From the NCBI GenBank assembly GCA_040414495.1, contig JBEDUI010000202.1, positions 1-32,769 of the forward strand: a stretch of 32,769 bases of DNA. Direction: 5' to 3'. This DNA comes from DATAVB01 sp040414495. GTDB lineage: Bacteria; Actinomycetota; Actinomycetes; Mycobacteriales; QHCD01. Within the stretch, counting starts at the first letter, position 1; the number at the start of each line of letters is the position of its first letter. Positions 7,030 to 14,444 of this stretch are shown here, in pieces. The notes beneath the pieces are model-generated. The model worked only from the letters and a program-made list of their open reading frames with translations. It was not told the DNA's origin and did no database searches. Position numbers and translations under genes: made by a program.

Positions 7030-8625
7030 GTGAGTACCGCGGAGCCCTCAACGCCGAACGAAGAGCCGGACATCCACACCACCGCCGGCAAACTCGCCGA
7101 CCTGCAGCGACGGGGCGACGAGGCGATCCACGCCGGCTCCGCCCGGGCGGTCGAAAAGCAGCATGCCCGCGGCAAGAAAACGGCTCGGGAACGTATCGAA
7201 GCGCTGCTCGACCCGGACTCGTTCATCGAACTGGACGAGCTGGCCCGGCACCGTTCCACGAACTTTGGCTTGGAGAAAAACCGGCCGTACGGGGATGGCG
7301 TGATCGCCGGCTACGGCACTGTCGACGGGCGCAAAGTATGCGTTTTCGCGCAGGATTTCACTGTTTTCGGCGGCTCGCTGGGCGAGGTGTACGGCGAGAA
7401 GATCGTCAAGGTGCTCGACCTGGCGCTCAAAATCGGCTGCCCGATCATCGCCATCAATGAAGGCGGCGGCGCGCGGATTCAGGAGGGCGTTGTCTCGCTC
7501 GGCTTGTACGGCGAGATTTTTTACCGCAACACGATCGCTTCGGGCGTGATCCCGCAGATTTCGTTGATCATGGGCGCCGCGACCGGCGGGCACGTGTATT
7601 CGCCCGCGCTCACCGATTTCACGATCATGGTCGATGAAAAGTCGTACATGTTCATCACCGGGCCGGACGTGGTGAAGACGGTGACCGGCGAGGACGTCGG
7701 GTTCGAGGAATTGGGTGGCGCCCGGACCCACAATACGAAATCCGGTGTGTCGCATTATCTGGCCACCGACGAGGACGATGCGATCGATTACGTGAAAGCG
7801 CTGTTGTCGTATCTGCCGAGCAACAACCTCGACGAACCGCCGGCATTCGACAACGAACCGGAGGCGACCGAGGACCAGCCGTTCCTGGACACCGTAATTC
7901 CGGATTCGCCGAATCAGCCGTACGACATGCACACCGTCGTCGAGCACGTCCTCGACGACGGCGAATTCTGCGAGGTACAGGCGCTTTTCGCGCCGAACAT
8001 CATCTGCGGCTTCGGCCGTATCGAGGGTCGCAGCATCGGCGTCGTGGCCAACCAGCCAACGCAATTGGCCGGCACACTGGACATCGACGCATCGGAGAAG
8101 GCGGCCCGATTCGTACGGACCTGCGATGCGTTCAACATTCCGGTACTGACCTTTGTGGACGTTCCCGGATTTCTGCCGGGCACCGACCAGGAATGGGACG
8201 GCATTATCCGGCGCGGCGCCAAGCTGATCTACGCCTACGCCGAGGCGACCGTGCCGAAGGTCACCGTGATCACCCGGAAGGCTTACGGCGGCGCGTACGA
8301 CGTGATGGGCTCCAAGCATCTGCGCGCCGATATCAACATCGCCTGGCCGACCGCGCAGATCGCGGTGATGGGCGCCCAGGGCGCGGTAAATATCCTGTAC
8401 CGACGCGAGTTGGCCGCGGCTGATGATCCCGACGCGACCCGGCAACAGCGCATCACGGAGTACGAGGACACGCTGCTGAACCCTTATGTGGCGGCCGAAC
8501 GCGGCTACGTCGACTCGGTCATCCCGCCGAGCCACACCCGCAAATACGTCGTGCGGGCATTGCGCATGCTGCGTAGCAAACGGGAAACGCTGCCACCGAA
8601 GAAGCACGGCAACATTCCGCTATGA
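7030..8625 (+). CDS. accD: acyl-CoA carboxylase beta subunit (carboxyltransferase)
   Basis: A 531-residue carboxyltransferase of the AccD5/PccB type, which moves CO2 from carboxybiotin to acetyl- or propionyl-CoA to give malonyl- or methylmalonyl-CoA. The N-terminal half has GGGARIQEG (145-153, oxyanion region) and GAATGGHVYSPALTDF. The C-terminal half has GGAYDVMGSKHL (420-431) and the AQIAVMGAQGAVNILYRREL stretch. Length and both crotonase-like halves are complete. The GTG at 7030 gives the usual N-terminus and matches the leaderless promoter spacing. It overlaps accE by 4 nt (ATGA). The partner alpha subunit is at 16767-18515. Acetyl- versus propionyl-CoA preference cannot be settled by eye. 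Confidence 0.95.
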   Translation: MSTAEPSTPNEEPDIHTTAGKLADLQRRGDEAIHAGSARAVEKQHARGKKTARERIEALLDPDSFIELDELARHRSTNFGLEKNRPYGDGVIAGYGTVDGRKVCVFAQDFTVFGGSLGEVYGEKIVKVLDLALKIGCPIIAINEGGGARIQEGVVSLGLYGEIFYRNTIASGVIPQISLIMGAATGGHVYSPALTDFTIMVDEKSYMFITGPDVVKTVTGEDVGFEELGGARTHNTKSGVSHYLATDEDDAIDYVKALLSYLPSNNLDEPPAFDNEPEATEDQPFLDTVIPDSPNQPYDMHTVVEHVLDDGEFCEVQALFAPNIICGFGRIEGRSIGVVANQPTQLAGTLDIDASEKAARFVRTCDAFNIPVLTFVDVPGFLPGTDQEWDGIIRRGAKLIYAYAEATVPKVTVITRKAYGGAYDVMGSKHLRADINIAWPTAQIAVMGAQGAVNILYRRELAAADDPDATRQQRITEYEDTLLNPYVAAERGYVDSVIPPSHTRKYVVRALRMLRSKRETLPPKKHGNIPL

Positions 8626-8828
8626 GCCCTGAGAGCCCGCTGCTGCGCGTGGTGCGGGGCAACCCGACGGCCGAGGAAATCGCCGCGATCGTCGCCGTAC
8701 TCGCCACGGCCGGAGAATCGGAGCAGCCGGCCTCGAAGCCTTCGCGCTGGGCCGATCCGGCGAACCGGTTACGCCAGCCATTGCAACCCGGGCCGGACGC
8801 CTGGACCCGCTCCGCCCTCCCCCGCTAA
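8622..8828 (+). CDS. accE: acyl-CoA carboxylase epsilon subunit
   Basis: A 68-residue protein of the small AccE/PccE family. It has the diagnostic N-terminus LLRVVRGNPTAEEIAAIVAVL and the C-terminal pattern SRWADPANRLRQ...PGPDAWTRSALPR; the middle is a short variable linker. Epsilon subunits stabilise or stimulate the alpha-beta complex of actinobacterial acyl-CoA carboxylases. It starts inside the accD stop (ATGA overlap), so translation is probably coupled. Seven bp separate its stop from the stop of the convergent small unknown gene. Confidence 0.93.
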   Translation: MSPESPLLRVVRGNPTAEEIAAIVAVLATAGESEQPASKPSRWADPANRLRQPLQPGPDAWTRSALPR

Positions 8829-8835
8829 CGCCGCA

Positions 8836-9159
8836 TCAACCAGGGTCTTTGACAGCCTGCGTCACGACCAACGTCGAGCCCGTATGCCACCATTCGGCAA
8901 TATTGGCCAGAACCACCTGCTGGTAAGCATCGAGCGCTCCTTGCGCCAGAATCTCGAGGTCCTCCGGCGTAAGCCGGATCTCAAGACTCCATCGCTCTTT
9001 CCGGCCAGCCCGATTGACTTCGAGGCCGACGCTCACAACGCCAAGCGGATCATCGCGAGCGGCAGCGGTCGTCAACAGTCCTTCCACGTCGCCCGCAATC
9101 GTGAGCTTCCGACCAACAAGCTCGGCCGCAAGCGTCTCGATCGACGGGGAGGCTTCCAC
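8836..9159 (-). CDS. small protein of unknown function
   Basis: About 107 residues if translation begins at GTG 9159, just after the VKOR stop; the open frame continues upstream inside the VKOR gene, so the start is uncertain. The protein begins VEASPSIETLAAELVGRK and ends EWWHTGSTLVVTQAVKDPG. It looks alpha/beta, has no signal peptide, membrane segment or cysteine pair, and contains a helical LTPEDLEILAQGALDAYQQV stretch. I do not recognise the family. Position suggests co-transcription with the DUF929 and VKOR genes, but no functional link can be seen. Confidence 0.6.
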   Translation of the reverse strand: MEASPSIETLAAELVGRKLTIAGDVEGLLTTAAARDDPLGVVSVGLEVNRAGRKERWSLEIRLTPEDLEILAQGALDAYQQVVLANIAEWWHTGSTLVVTQAVKDPG

Positions 9160-9167
9160 GATAAGTG

Positions 9168-9656
9168 TCAGGTTTCCCGGAATGCCTCGGCCAGCAGGAT
9201 CGTAACCAACAGCAGGAACGTGATGATGTGCACGCTGGTGCACCACAGGCAGATCGCGCTGACCTTGAACAGCTCGACGTACACCAGATACAGCACGAAA
9301 ACCATGCCGACGCAGGTCGCGACCACCCGGGCCAACCGCAACCAGGGAACGTCCAAACGCCAGCTCTGCGGCAGGTTGGCGGCCACCATCGCCACGAAGA
9401 ATGGCAGGCCCAATACCGCGACCGGAATTCCGGCGATTACCGATTCCGGGCTGGTGGTGACCTTGGCGCAGTTGACCGTCGAGCTTTCCGGACAGGCCAA
9501 TCCGCTGTTGCCGTTGTAATGCTCGATCGTCAGATAAATCGAAACCCCGAGGCCGATCAGCGACAGCAACAATGTGATCGGCATGGCCCAACGCGGAGCG
9601 GCCCGGTGTTCCGAGGCCGCCCGCGCATCCGCCGCCGCTGTGCGCTCAGCCCGCAC
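9168..9656 (-). CDS. vitamin K epoxide reductase (VKOR) family protein
   Basis: A 162-residue integral membrane protein with four predicted helices (about 26-45, 72-94, 107-130, 140-157). It has both VKOR cysteine pairs: C55 and C63 in the first periplasmic loop, and the CLWC redox motif C136/C139. Bacterial VKORs reoxidise DsbA-like thiol oxidases and pass electrons to quinones, replacing DsbB. The upstream gene, which overlaps it by 11 nt, encodes a membrane-anchored thioredoxin-fold protein with a CPFC motif, the likely partner. The GTG start lies inside the end of that gene, which implies translational coupling. Actinobacterial disulfide formation generally uses VKOR. Confidence 0.93.
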   Translation of the reverse strand: MRAERTAAADARAASEHRAAPRWAMPITLLLSLIGLGVSIYLTIEHYNGNSGLACPESSTVNCAKVTTSPESVIAGIPVAVLGLPFFVAMVAANLPQSWRLDVPWLRLARVVATCVGMVFVLYLVYVELFKVSAICLWCTSVHIITFLLLVTILLAEAFRET

Positions 9657-10515
9657 CGAGCGAGCTCTCGATCTTCTGGACCGCCGGCGCCGTACAGACG
9701 TTGCTGGGCTGGTTCTTCGTCATTTGACAAATCGTCGCGGTAATCACGTTGGCCGCGCCGTTTACGTTTTTGCCGATATCGCCGCTGCCGTTGTGAATGT
9801 CCTTGGCGATCTCGTCGTGACTCTTACCGCTGAGGACACTCGGGTTGAACGAGGAACCGCTGCTGGCAAATTGATTTCCGTACGTGATGAACGGAATCGA
9901 CCCGGCGCTGTCCCCACCGACGAACTGTGGTGTATCGAGCGTATTGACCAGCTTCTGCTGCTCGGCGGTCGGAGTGTCGAGAGTGTTGTGGTTGACGTCC
10001 TGGCTCTCGATCGGGGTGAATGTCAGGTATTTGCTGGTGTACGTAGAGCCGTGGAATGACAACGTCGGAATATCGCCGTCGTTTTTGGCCGAATGTGTCT
10101 GGCTCAGGTTGCTCAACGTGCCGAACCGGGATAGCGCGACCGCCATCGGCCACCGCTGGGCGGCACAGAACGGGCACCACTCGGCGCCGAAGTAGAACAG
10201 CTCCGGCTTCCCGTTCGCGGTCAGCGGCGGTTGGCCGGTGACCTTGTTCGGCTTGGTGGTCCCGCCATCCCCGGCCTTCTCCAAGGTGCTCGCCGGCACG
10301 GTCGTGATCTGGCTGACGACGCTCGAGCTGGCCGCGGTCGCGGCGGCGCTCTTACCGTTGCCACCGCCGGCCACCTTCACCACAACCAGCACGACGACGA
10401 CGATGATCACAACACCGATCACGGCCCCGCTGATCATGAACTGTTTGCGGCGAGCTTCCCTGCGCTTCATCTCAGCGCGCATGGCTTTAGCGCGGGGCAT
10501 CCTCGGTCCGGTCAT
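9646..10515 (-). CDS. DUF929 membrane-anchored thioredoxin-fold protein
   Basis: A 289-residue protein with a basic cytoplasmic N-terminus (about residues 5-25), one membrane anchor (27-48), a serine/alanine-rich linker and an extracytoplasmic thioredoxin-like domain. Its redox motif is WCPFC (C114, C117) in LFYFGAEWCPFCAAQRW, with a second cysteine pair near the C-terminus (TICQMTKNQPSNVC). This matches the DUF929 family. It probably acts as a DsbA-like oxidase or isomerase for exported proteins, with the VKOR protein as recycler. The ATG at 10515 has AGGAC at good spacing; a GTG 3 nt earlier is too close to it. It is divergent from the KDG kinase gene across 177 bp. Confidence 0.85.
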   Translation of the reverse strand: MTGPRMPRAKAMRAEMKRREARRKQFMISGAVIGVVIIVVVVLVVVKVAGGGNGKSAAATAASSSVVSQITTVPASTLEKAGDGGTTKPNKVTGQPPLTANGKPELFYFGAEWCPFCAAQRWPMAVALSRFGTLSNLSQTHSAKNDGDIPTLSFHGSTYTSKYLTFTPIESQDVNHNTLDTPTAEQQKLVNTLDTPQFVGGDSAGSIPFITYGNQFASSGSSFNPSVLSGKSHDEIAKDIHNGSGDIGKNVNGAANVITATICQMTKNQPSNVCTAPAVQKIESSLGAG

Positions 10516-10590
10516 CACAACGTCCTACGTAGCAGCGACATAACGTGGTTCAGTCTCCCAGGGTTGTCTGCGCGCGCCGGAGCCGGCCAC

Positions 10591-10630
10591 GCCTTATGCG
10601 GTGACTCGGCTCACGACAGCCGCATAATGC
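10591..10630. promoter_or_regulatory. palindrome in the DUF929/kdgK divergent promoter region
   Basis: GCCTTATGCGG (10591-10601) pairs with CCGCATAATGC (10620-10630) at 10 of 11 positions across an 18-nt spacer. It lies between two divergent genes, so a terminator is unlikely. It may be an operator or RNA hairpin upstream of kdgK. Confidence 0.45.
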
Positions 10631-10692
10631 CCGTCGATACGGTACGAACATGGCCAGTTGGCCAGATTTTCAACTACAGGTGAGGACACACC

Positions 10693-11637
10693 GTGAGCGA
10701 GCCCGCCGGTACCGACTGCGAGGTCGTCACATTCGGCGAAGCGATGGTGCTGCTATTGGCCGAGCCGGGTGTCCCGCTGACCGAGGCTACCGAATTCCGT
10801 CGGACCGTTGCAGGCACCGAGTCCAACGTAGCGACTGGCCTGGCCCGGCTCGGGCATCGGGTCGGCTGGTTCGGCCGGGTCGGCGCCGACGCGTTCGGGC
10901 ACGTCGTGTTGCGATCACTGCGCGGCGAGGGTGTGGACACCTCGCGAGTCGTGGTCGACCCCGACGCGCCCACCGGCCTGTTGGTCCGCGACGCGCACGC
11001 CGAACGCCCGGTCGACGTCCTGTACTTCCGCTCCGGGTCGGCCGGCAGCCGGCTGGCTCCGTCCGACGTGGACACCGACTACATCAGCGCGGCCCGAATG
11101 CTGCACCTGACCGGGATCACGCCCGTACTCTCCGAACCGGCGCGAGCGGCCACCGAAAAAGCCGTCGCCGCAGCCAAATCAGCCGGCGTGCGAATTAGTT
11201 TCGACCCTAATATTCGCCGCCGGCTGGCCGATCCGGACCGGGCCCGGGCCGTACTAAGGCCACTGGCAGCCGCCGCCGATATCGTACTGGCCGGCGCCGA
11301 CGAGGCCGAGCTGTTGACCGGAACCGCCGACGCCACAGGGTTTCTGGACCTGGGCGCGTCGCTGGTCGTCATTAAAAATGGCGCCGCCGGATCCTGGGCC
11401 ACCGACGGGAAAACGACCTGGCGCCAGGATGCGACCACCGTTCGCGTACTCGATCCGGTCGGGGCCGGCGACGGTTTCGCGGCCGGATTCCTCAGTGGAC
11501 AGTTGGCCGGCCTGGACGTACCGGAATGCCTACGTCGCGGGGCCGCGCTCTCGGCCCAGGTGGTGCAGGTGGTCGGCGATATCGAAGGGCTACCCCGCGA
11601 TCATGCCGCCGATCCGGCCGGCGACGTGAAACGCTGA
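10693..11637 (+). CDS. kdgK: 2-dehydro-3-deoxygluconokinase (PfkB family)
   Basis: A 314-residue PfkB-family sugar kinase. The N-terminus VVTFGEAMVLLLAEPG and the GTESNVATGLARLG motif are of the KDG-kinase type. The ATP site signature is DPVGAGDGFAAGF with catalytic base D260. It phosphorylates 2-keto-3-deoxygluconate to KDPG, the product shared by uronate and non-phosphorylated aldonate breakdown. The KDPG aldolase gene follows after 14 bp, which strongly supports this substrate over fructose or ribose. The GTG start has a GTGAGGA ribosome site. Uronate isomerase and ketouronate reductase genes that could feed this step lie about 18 kb away at 29492-32253. Confidence 0.87.
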   Translation: MSEPAGTDCEVVTFGEAMVLLLAEPGVPLTEATEFRRTVAGTESNVATGLARLGHRVGWFGRVGADAFGHVVLRSLRGEGVDTSRVVVDPDAPTGLLVRDAHAERPVDVLYFRSGSAGSRLAPSDVDTDYISAARMLHLTGITPVLSEPARAATEKAVAAAKSAGVRISFDPNIRRRLADPDRARAVLRPLAAAADIVLAGADEAELLTGTADATGFLDLGASLVVIKNGAAGSWATDGKTTWRQDATTVRVLDPVGAGDGFAAGFLSGQLAGLDVPECLRRGAALSAQVVQVVGDIEGLPRDHAADPAGDVKR

Positions 11638-11651
11638 ACGCAGGAGGCGCC

Positions 11652-12266
11652 GTGTACCGCTGGCAGGTAATGGAAACGATCGCGCGACAACGCGTGATAG
11701 GCATCGTACGAGCCGACAACGCCGCTGTAGCAAGGGAAACCGGCCGGCGCTTGCTGGATGCGGGGCTGCGCGCGGTCGAGATTTCGATGACCACACCGGG
11801 CGCCCTGGACGTCATCACCGACCTGGCCGGCCCCGATGTCGTGGTCGGCGCCGGCACGGTCCTGGACGCGGCCACGGCCAGGCTGGCCACACTCGCCGGC
11901 GCGAGGTTCCTGGTCGCCCCGTCGCTCGATGCGGAAATGGTCGCGACCGGGCACCGGTACGGGGCTGCGGTCGTGCCGGGCGCGCAGACGCCGACCGAGA
12001 TCGTCGCGGCCATGGGCGCGGGCGCCGACGCGGTCAAGCTCTACCCGGCCTCGGCGGCCAGCCCCGCCGTACTGAAGGACCTGATCGCGCCGCTGCCGCA
12101 GGTGCCGTTCGTACCGACGGGCGGGGTATCGCTGGATGCGGCACCCGACTGGATCGCGGCCGGCGCCGTCGCGGTCGGGCTGGGCAGCGCACTGTCGAAG
12201 GGTTCGGCGGCCGAGACGGCGACCCGGGTGAAGACCCTGCTGGAGAAGCTCGAAGCGGCCCGATAG
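11652..12266 (+). CDS. eda: KDPG/KHG aldolase
   Basis: A 204-residue class I aldolase. It has the catalytic glutamate E43 (AVEISMTTPGA) and the Schiff-base lysine K129 in DAVKLYPAS, equivalent to E45 and K133 of the E. coli enzyme. PTGGVSLD (phosphate site) and GLGSAL follow in family order. It splits 2-keto-3-deoxy-6-phosphogluconate into pyruvate and glyceraldehyde 3-phosphate, the last step of Entner-Doudoroff and uronate catabolism. The GTG at 11652 is preceded by AGGAGG at 11642. It forms a two-gene operon with kdgK. About 500 bp without a gene follow. Confidence 0.92.
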   Translation: MYRWQVMETIARQRVIGIVRADNAAVARETGRRLLDAGLRAVEISMTTPGALDVITDLAGPDVVVGAGTVLDAATARLATLAGARFLVAPSLDAEMVATGHRYGAAVVPGAQTPTEIVAAMGAGADAVKLYPASAASPAVLKDLIAPLPQVPFVPTGGVSLDAAPDWIAAGAVAVGLGSALSKGSAAETATRVKTLLEKLEAAR

Positions 12267-12362
12267 CCAACTGGCAGCCGTCCGACAAGCGGGCTGGCAG
12301 CGGTCCGATGAGCAAGCGGCCGGCTCGCTGACTGACCGGACCGCCCCACCCTCGTCCACAGT

Positions 12363-12434
12363 GTTGATCATGAAGTTCCCTGCATGACACGCCGACGACA
12401 CGCCGAGGATTTTGTCGGGAACTTCATGATCAAC
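12363..12434. repeat. palindromic element A1 (72 bp)
   Basis: Perfect 18-bp arms GTTGATCATGAAGTTCCC (12363-12380) and reverse complement (12417-12434) flank a 36-nt centre containing GACACGCCG twice. A near-identical copy is at 19749-19820 (65 of 72 positions equal). It could form a long cruciform or RNA hairpin about 100 bp after eda. Confidence 0.93.
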
Positions 12435-12773
12435 AAGTCAACCGGCGAGCGAGTCGCCACTCGCAAGGCACGGGCCCGATCAGCTGATATAGAACGTATT
12501 TCCGACGATTCGCCCAGCCGGGTCTGAACGCGAACCCAAAATCGCGCAACCGCCCCCATGAGTGCCCGAGCGGTGGCACATTGATACAGCGAGGCAAGAC
12601 GTAGTCACGTGGCGTACATAAACGCCCGTACTCAGCCGGATCAGACATCCCCACTGAGGCGGGCACGCGACCGGCTGCCATAGGACGTTCTGTTCGAACG
12701 AATTCCCTGCTACCTGGCGATGATCCGTAACGGCTGACCGCTCACATGACGATCAGCTACGGGAGGATGAATC
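12435..12773. other. intergenic stretch without a recognised gene
   Basis: Between element A1 and the SMP-30 gene I see no supported gene or RNA. A minus-strand frame of 83 codons (12430-12681) has a weak HNH-endonuclease-like ending but nothing conclusive. An 8-bp palindrome GTTCGAAC occurs at about 12692-12699, upstream of the SMP-30 gene, and may belong to its promoter. Confidence 0.4.
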
Positions 12774-13709
12774 GTGACAGAAGGCGCCGTACCCGAGCTG
12801 ACCGCACATGTGTTGGGCGGCCCGGTGTGCACCCTCGGTGAGGGTCCGGTGTGGGATCAGGGCAGCGGAACGTTGGCGTGGGTCGACATTCTGGGTCACC
12901 GGCTGCACACCGCGCCGCTGGACGAGGACGGCCAGCTCGGCCCGGTGACCAGCACCGCAGTACCGGACGACATCGGAGCGGCGATCCCGGTGGCCGAACC
13001 GACCGGCGGCTGGCTGCTGTCGATGGGAATCGGGCTGCACCACCTCGACCGGAGCGGCACGATCACCGAACTCGTCCAGCTCGAACCCGGCCAGGCCGGC
13101 GTGATGCGGATGAACGACGCTAAATGCGACCCGACCGGCCGTTGGTGGGGCGGCTCGATGAGCTACGACGAGTCACAGCGACGCGGCACGCTGTTCCGGG
13201 TCGACCTGGACGGCTCGGTGCACGCGGTGCTCGACGGCATTGGCGTATCGAACGGCCTCGGCTGGACCGCCGACCAGCGAACGATGTTCTTCAACGACTC
13301 GGGCATCGAGACGTTTTCGGTATTCGACTTCGACCCCGCCTCCGGCACCCCGACGAGCAGACGTGTCCTCAGCGACGGCTCCGACGGCTACGTCCCGGAC
13401 GGGATGTGCGTGGACGACGAGGACACGGTCTGGAGCGTCTGGTGGGACCGCGGCGCGATCCGGCGCTACGACCGCACCGGCCGGCTGCTGCAAACCGTAC
13501 GGGTACCGGTGCGGCGTACCTCCAGCTGCGCCTTCGCCGGGCATAACCGCGACCTGTTGGTGATCACCACCGGTCGCATTGATGAGCAGGACCATCCCGA
13601 CGCCGGGCGGCTGTTCGTCGTCCGACCAGGAGTCAGCGGGCCGACCGCGGTCCGGTTCGGTGGTGCGCTGCCGGCCGGCCGGACTATCGAGAGGACGGGG
13701 AGAGGGTAA
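12774..13709 (+). CDS. SMP-30/gluconolactonase family protein
   Basis: A 311-residue six-bladed beta-propeller of the SMP-30/regucalcin/gluconolactonase family. The divalent metal ligands are present in order: E23 (LGEGPVWD), N160 (VSNGLGW) and D209 (VPDGMCVDD). N114 in RMNDAKCDP is the usual substrate-side residue. Family members hydrolyse aldono-lactones such as glucono- or xylonolactone. Proximity to kdgK and eda suggests a sugar-acid pathway producing KDG. The GTG is preceded by GGGAGG. The last dozen residues after RFGGALPAG look like a non-conserved tail. Confidence 0.88.
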   Translation: MTEGAVPELTAHVLGGPVCTLGEGPVWDQGSGTLAWVDILGHRLHTAPLDEDGQLGPVTSTAVPDDIGAAIPVAEPTGGWLLSMGIGLHHLDRSGTITELVQLEPGQAGVMRMNDAKCDPTGRWWGGSMSYDESQRRGTLFRVDLDGSVHAVLDGIGVSNGLGWTADQRTMFFNDSGIETFSVFDFDPASGTPTSRRVLSDGSDGYVPDGMCVDDEDTVWSVWWDRGAIRRYDRTGRLLQTVRVPVRRTSSCAFAGHNRDLLVITTGRIDEQDHPDAGRLFVVRPGVSGPTAVRFGGALPAGRTIERTGRG

Positions 13710-13811
13710 ATGTCGACGACGAGTTTGCCCAGGCAGACTGTGGGGCGCAGCACCGAAGCCAGATCGGTGACGGTGACGAAGTTGACCGCGCCGACCTCGA
13801 ACGGACGACCG

Positions 13812-14417
13812 ATGACACGCAGGTTCGTACTCGCCTCCGCCTCACCGGCCCGCCGCCGGCTGCTGGAGTCCTCCGGCCTACGCCCCGACGTACTGGTCAG
13901 TGGCGTCGACGAGTCGAAGATCTCGGCGCCCAACGCGATCGAGCTGACCAAGGCGCTGGCCAACGCCAAGGCCAACGCGGTCGCCGGCCGGGTGCACGAG
14001 GCGCTGGTGCTCGGTTGCGATTCGATACTGGAGTTCGAGGGGGTCGGGTACGGCAAGCCGGCCAATGCCCGCGACGCGCGCGCCCTCTGGGAGGCGATGG
14101 CCGGGAGGTCCGGGATCCTGCGCACCGGTCACTGCCTGCTCGACGTACATGAGGGGTACGTACGCAAGCGGCTCACCGAGGTCGGCTCCACGACTGTCCA
14201 CTTTGGTCGCCCGAGCGAGAAGGAGCTGGCCGCGTACGTCGATTCGGGCGAGCCGATGCAGGTGGCCGGGGCGTTCACCCTGGAGGGGCTGGGCGGCTGG
14301 TTCGTCGAGGGCGTCGACGGCGACCCGGGCAACGTGCTCGGGGTATCGCTCCCGCTGCTACGCCAGATGCTCGCCCAGCTGGACGTCTCCCCGGCGTATC
14401 TCTGGTCCCTAGCGTAG
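13812..14417 (+). CDS. maf: Maf family nucleotide pyrophosphatase
   Basis: A 201-residue Maf/HAM1-like protein: RRFVLASASPARRRLLESSG at the N-terminus, the VDESKI segment, GCDSILEFEG with the catalytic aspartate, and GKPANARDA. Maf proteins hydrolyse non-canonical or excess NTPs to NMP plus pyrophosphate. ATG 13812 gives the canonical start but has only a weak ribosome site. ATG 13710, directly after the SMP-30 stop, has GGGGAGAG five nt upstream and is in frame, which would add 34 residues unlike the family. In mycobacteria maf directly follows accE; here about 5 kb of sugar-acid and disulfide genes separate them. Confidence 0.88.
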   Translation: MTRRFVLASASPARRRLLESSGLRPDVLVSGVDESKISAPNAIELTKALANAKANAVAGRVHEALVLGCDSILEFEGVGYGKPANARDARALWEAMAGRSGILRTGHCLLDVHEGYVRKRLTEVGSTTVHFGRPSEKELAAYVDSGEPMQVAGAFTLEGLGGWFVEGVDGDPGNVLGVSLPLLRQMLAQLDVSPAYLWSLA

Positions 14418-14431
14418 GGGCGTTCAGCTTC

Positions 14432-14437
14432 TAGACT
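14432..14437 (+). promoter_or_regulatory. leaderless -10 box of the FUSC gene
   Basis: TAGACT followed by exactly 7 nt (CCTGTGG) and the ATG at 14445. The spacing matches leaderless transcription; no Shine-Dalgarno is visible. Confidence 0.6.
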
Positions 14438-14444
14438 CCTGTGG

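Noticed and set aside
7048..8607. Minus-strand open frame of 519 codons opposite accD
   Set aside because: It mirrors the codon pattern of a well-supported plus-strand gene and has no recognisable domain; long antisense frames are expected at this GC content.
12545..12600. tRNA-like sequence (TGCCCGAGCGGTGGCAC)
   Set aside because: No matching acceptor stem, anticodon arm or T-arm can be assembled around it.
12430..12681. 83-codon minus-strand frame with an HNH-endonuclease-like ending (VLYQLIGPVP)
   Set aside because: No His-Asn-His motif follows in any frame and the frame ends in palindrome A1; similarity is too short to call a gene or relic.
12692..12699. GTTCGAAC as a possible LexA (SOS) box
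   Set aside because: Actinobacterial SOS boxes need two half-sites spaced by four bases (TCGAAC-N4-GTTCGA); only the fused palindrome is present.
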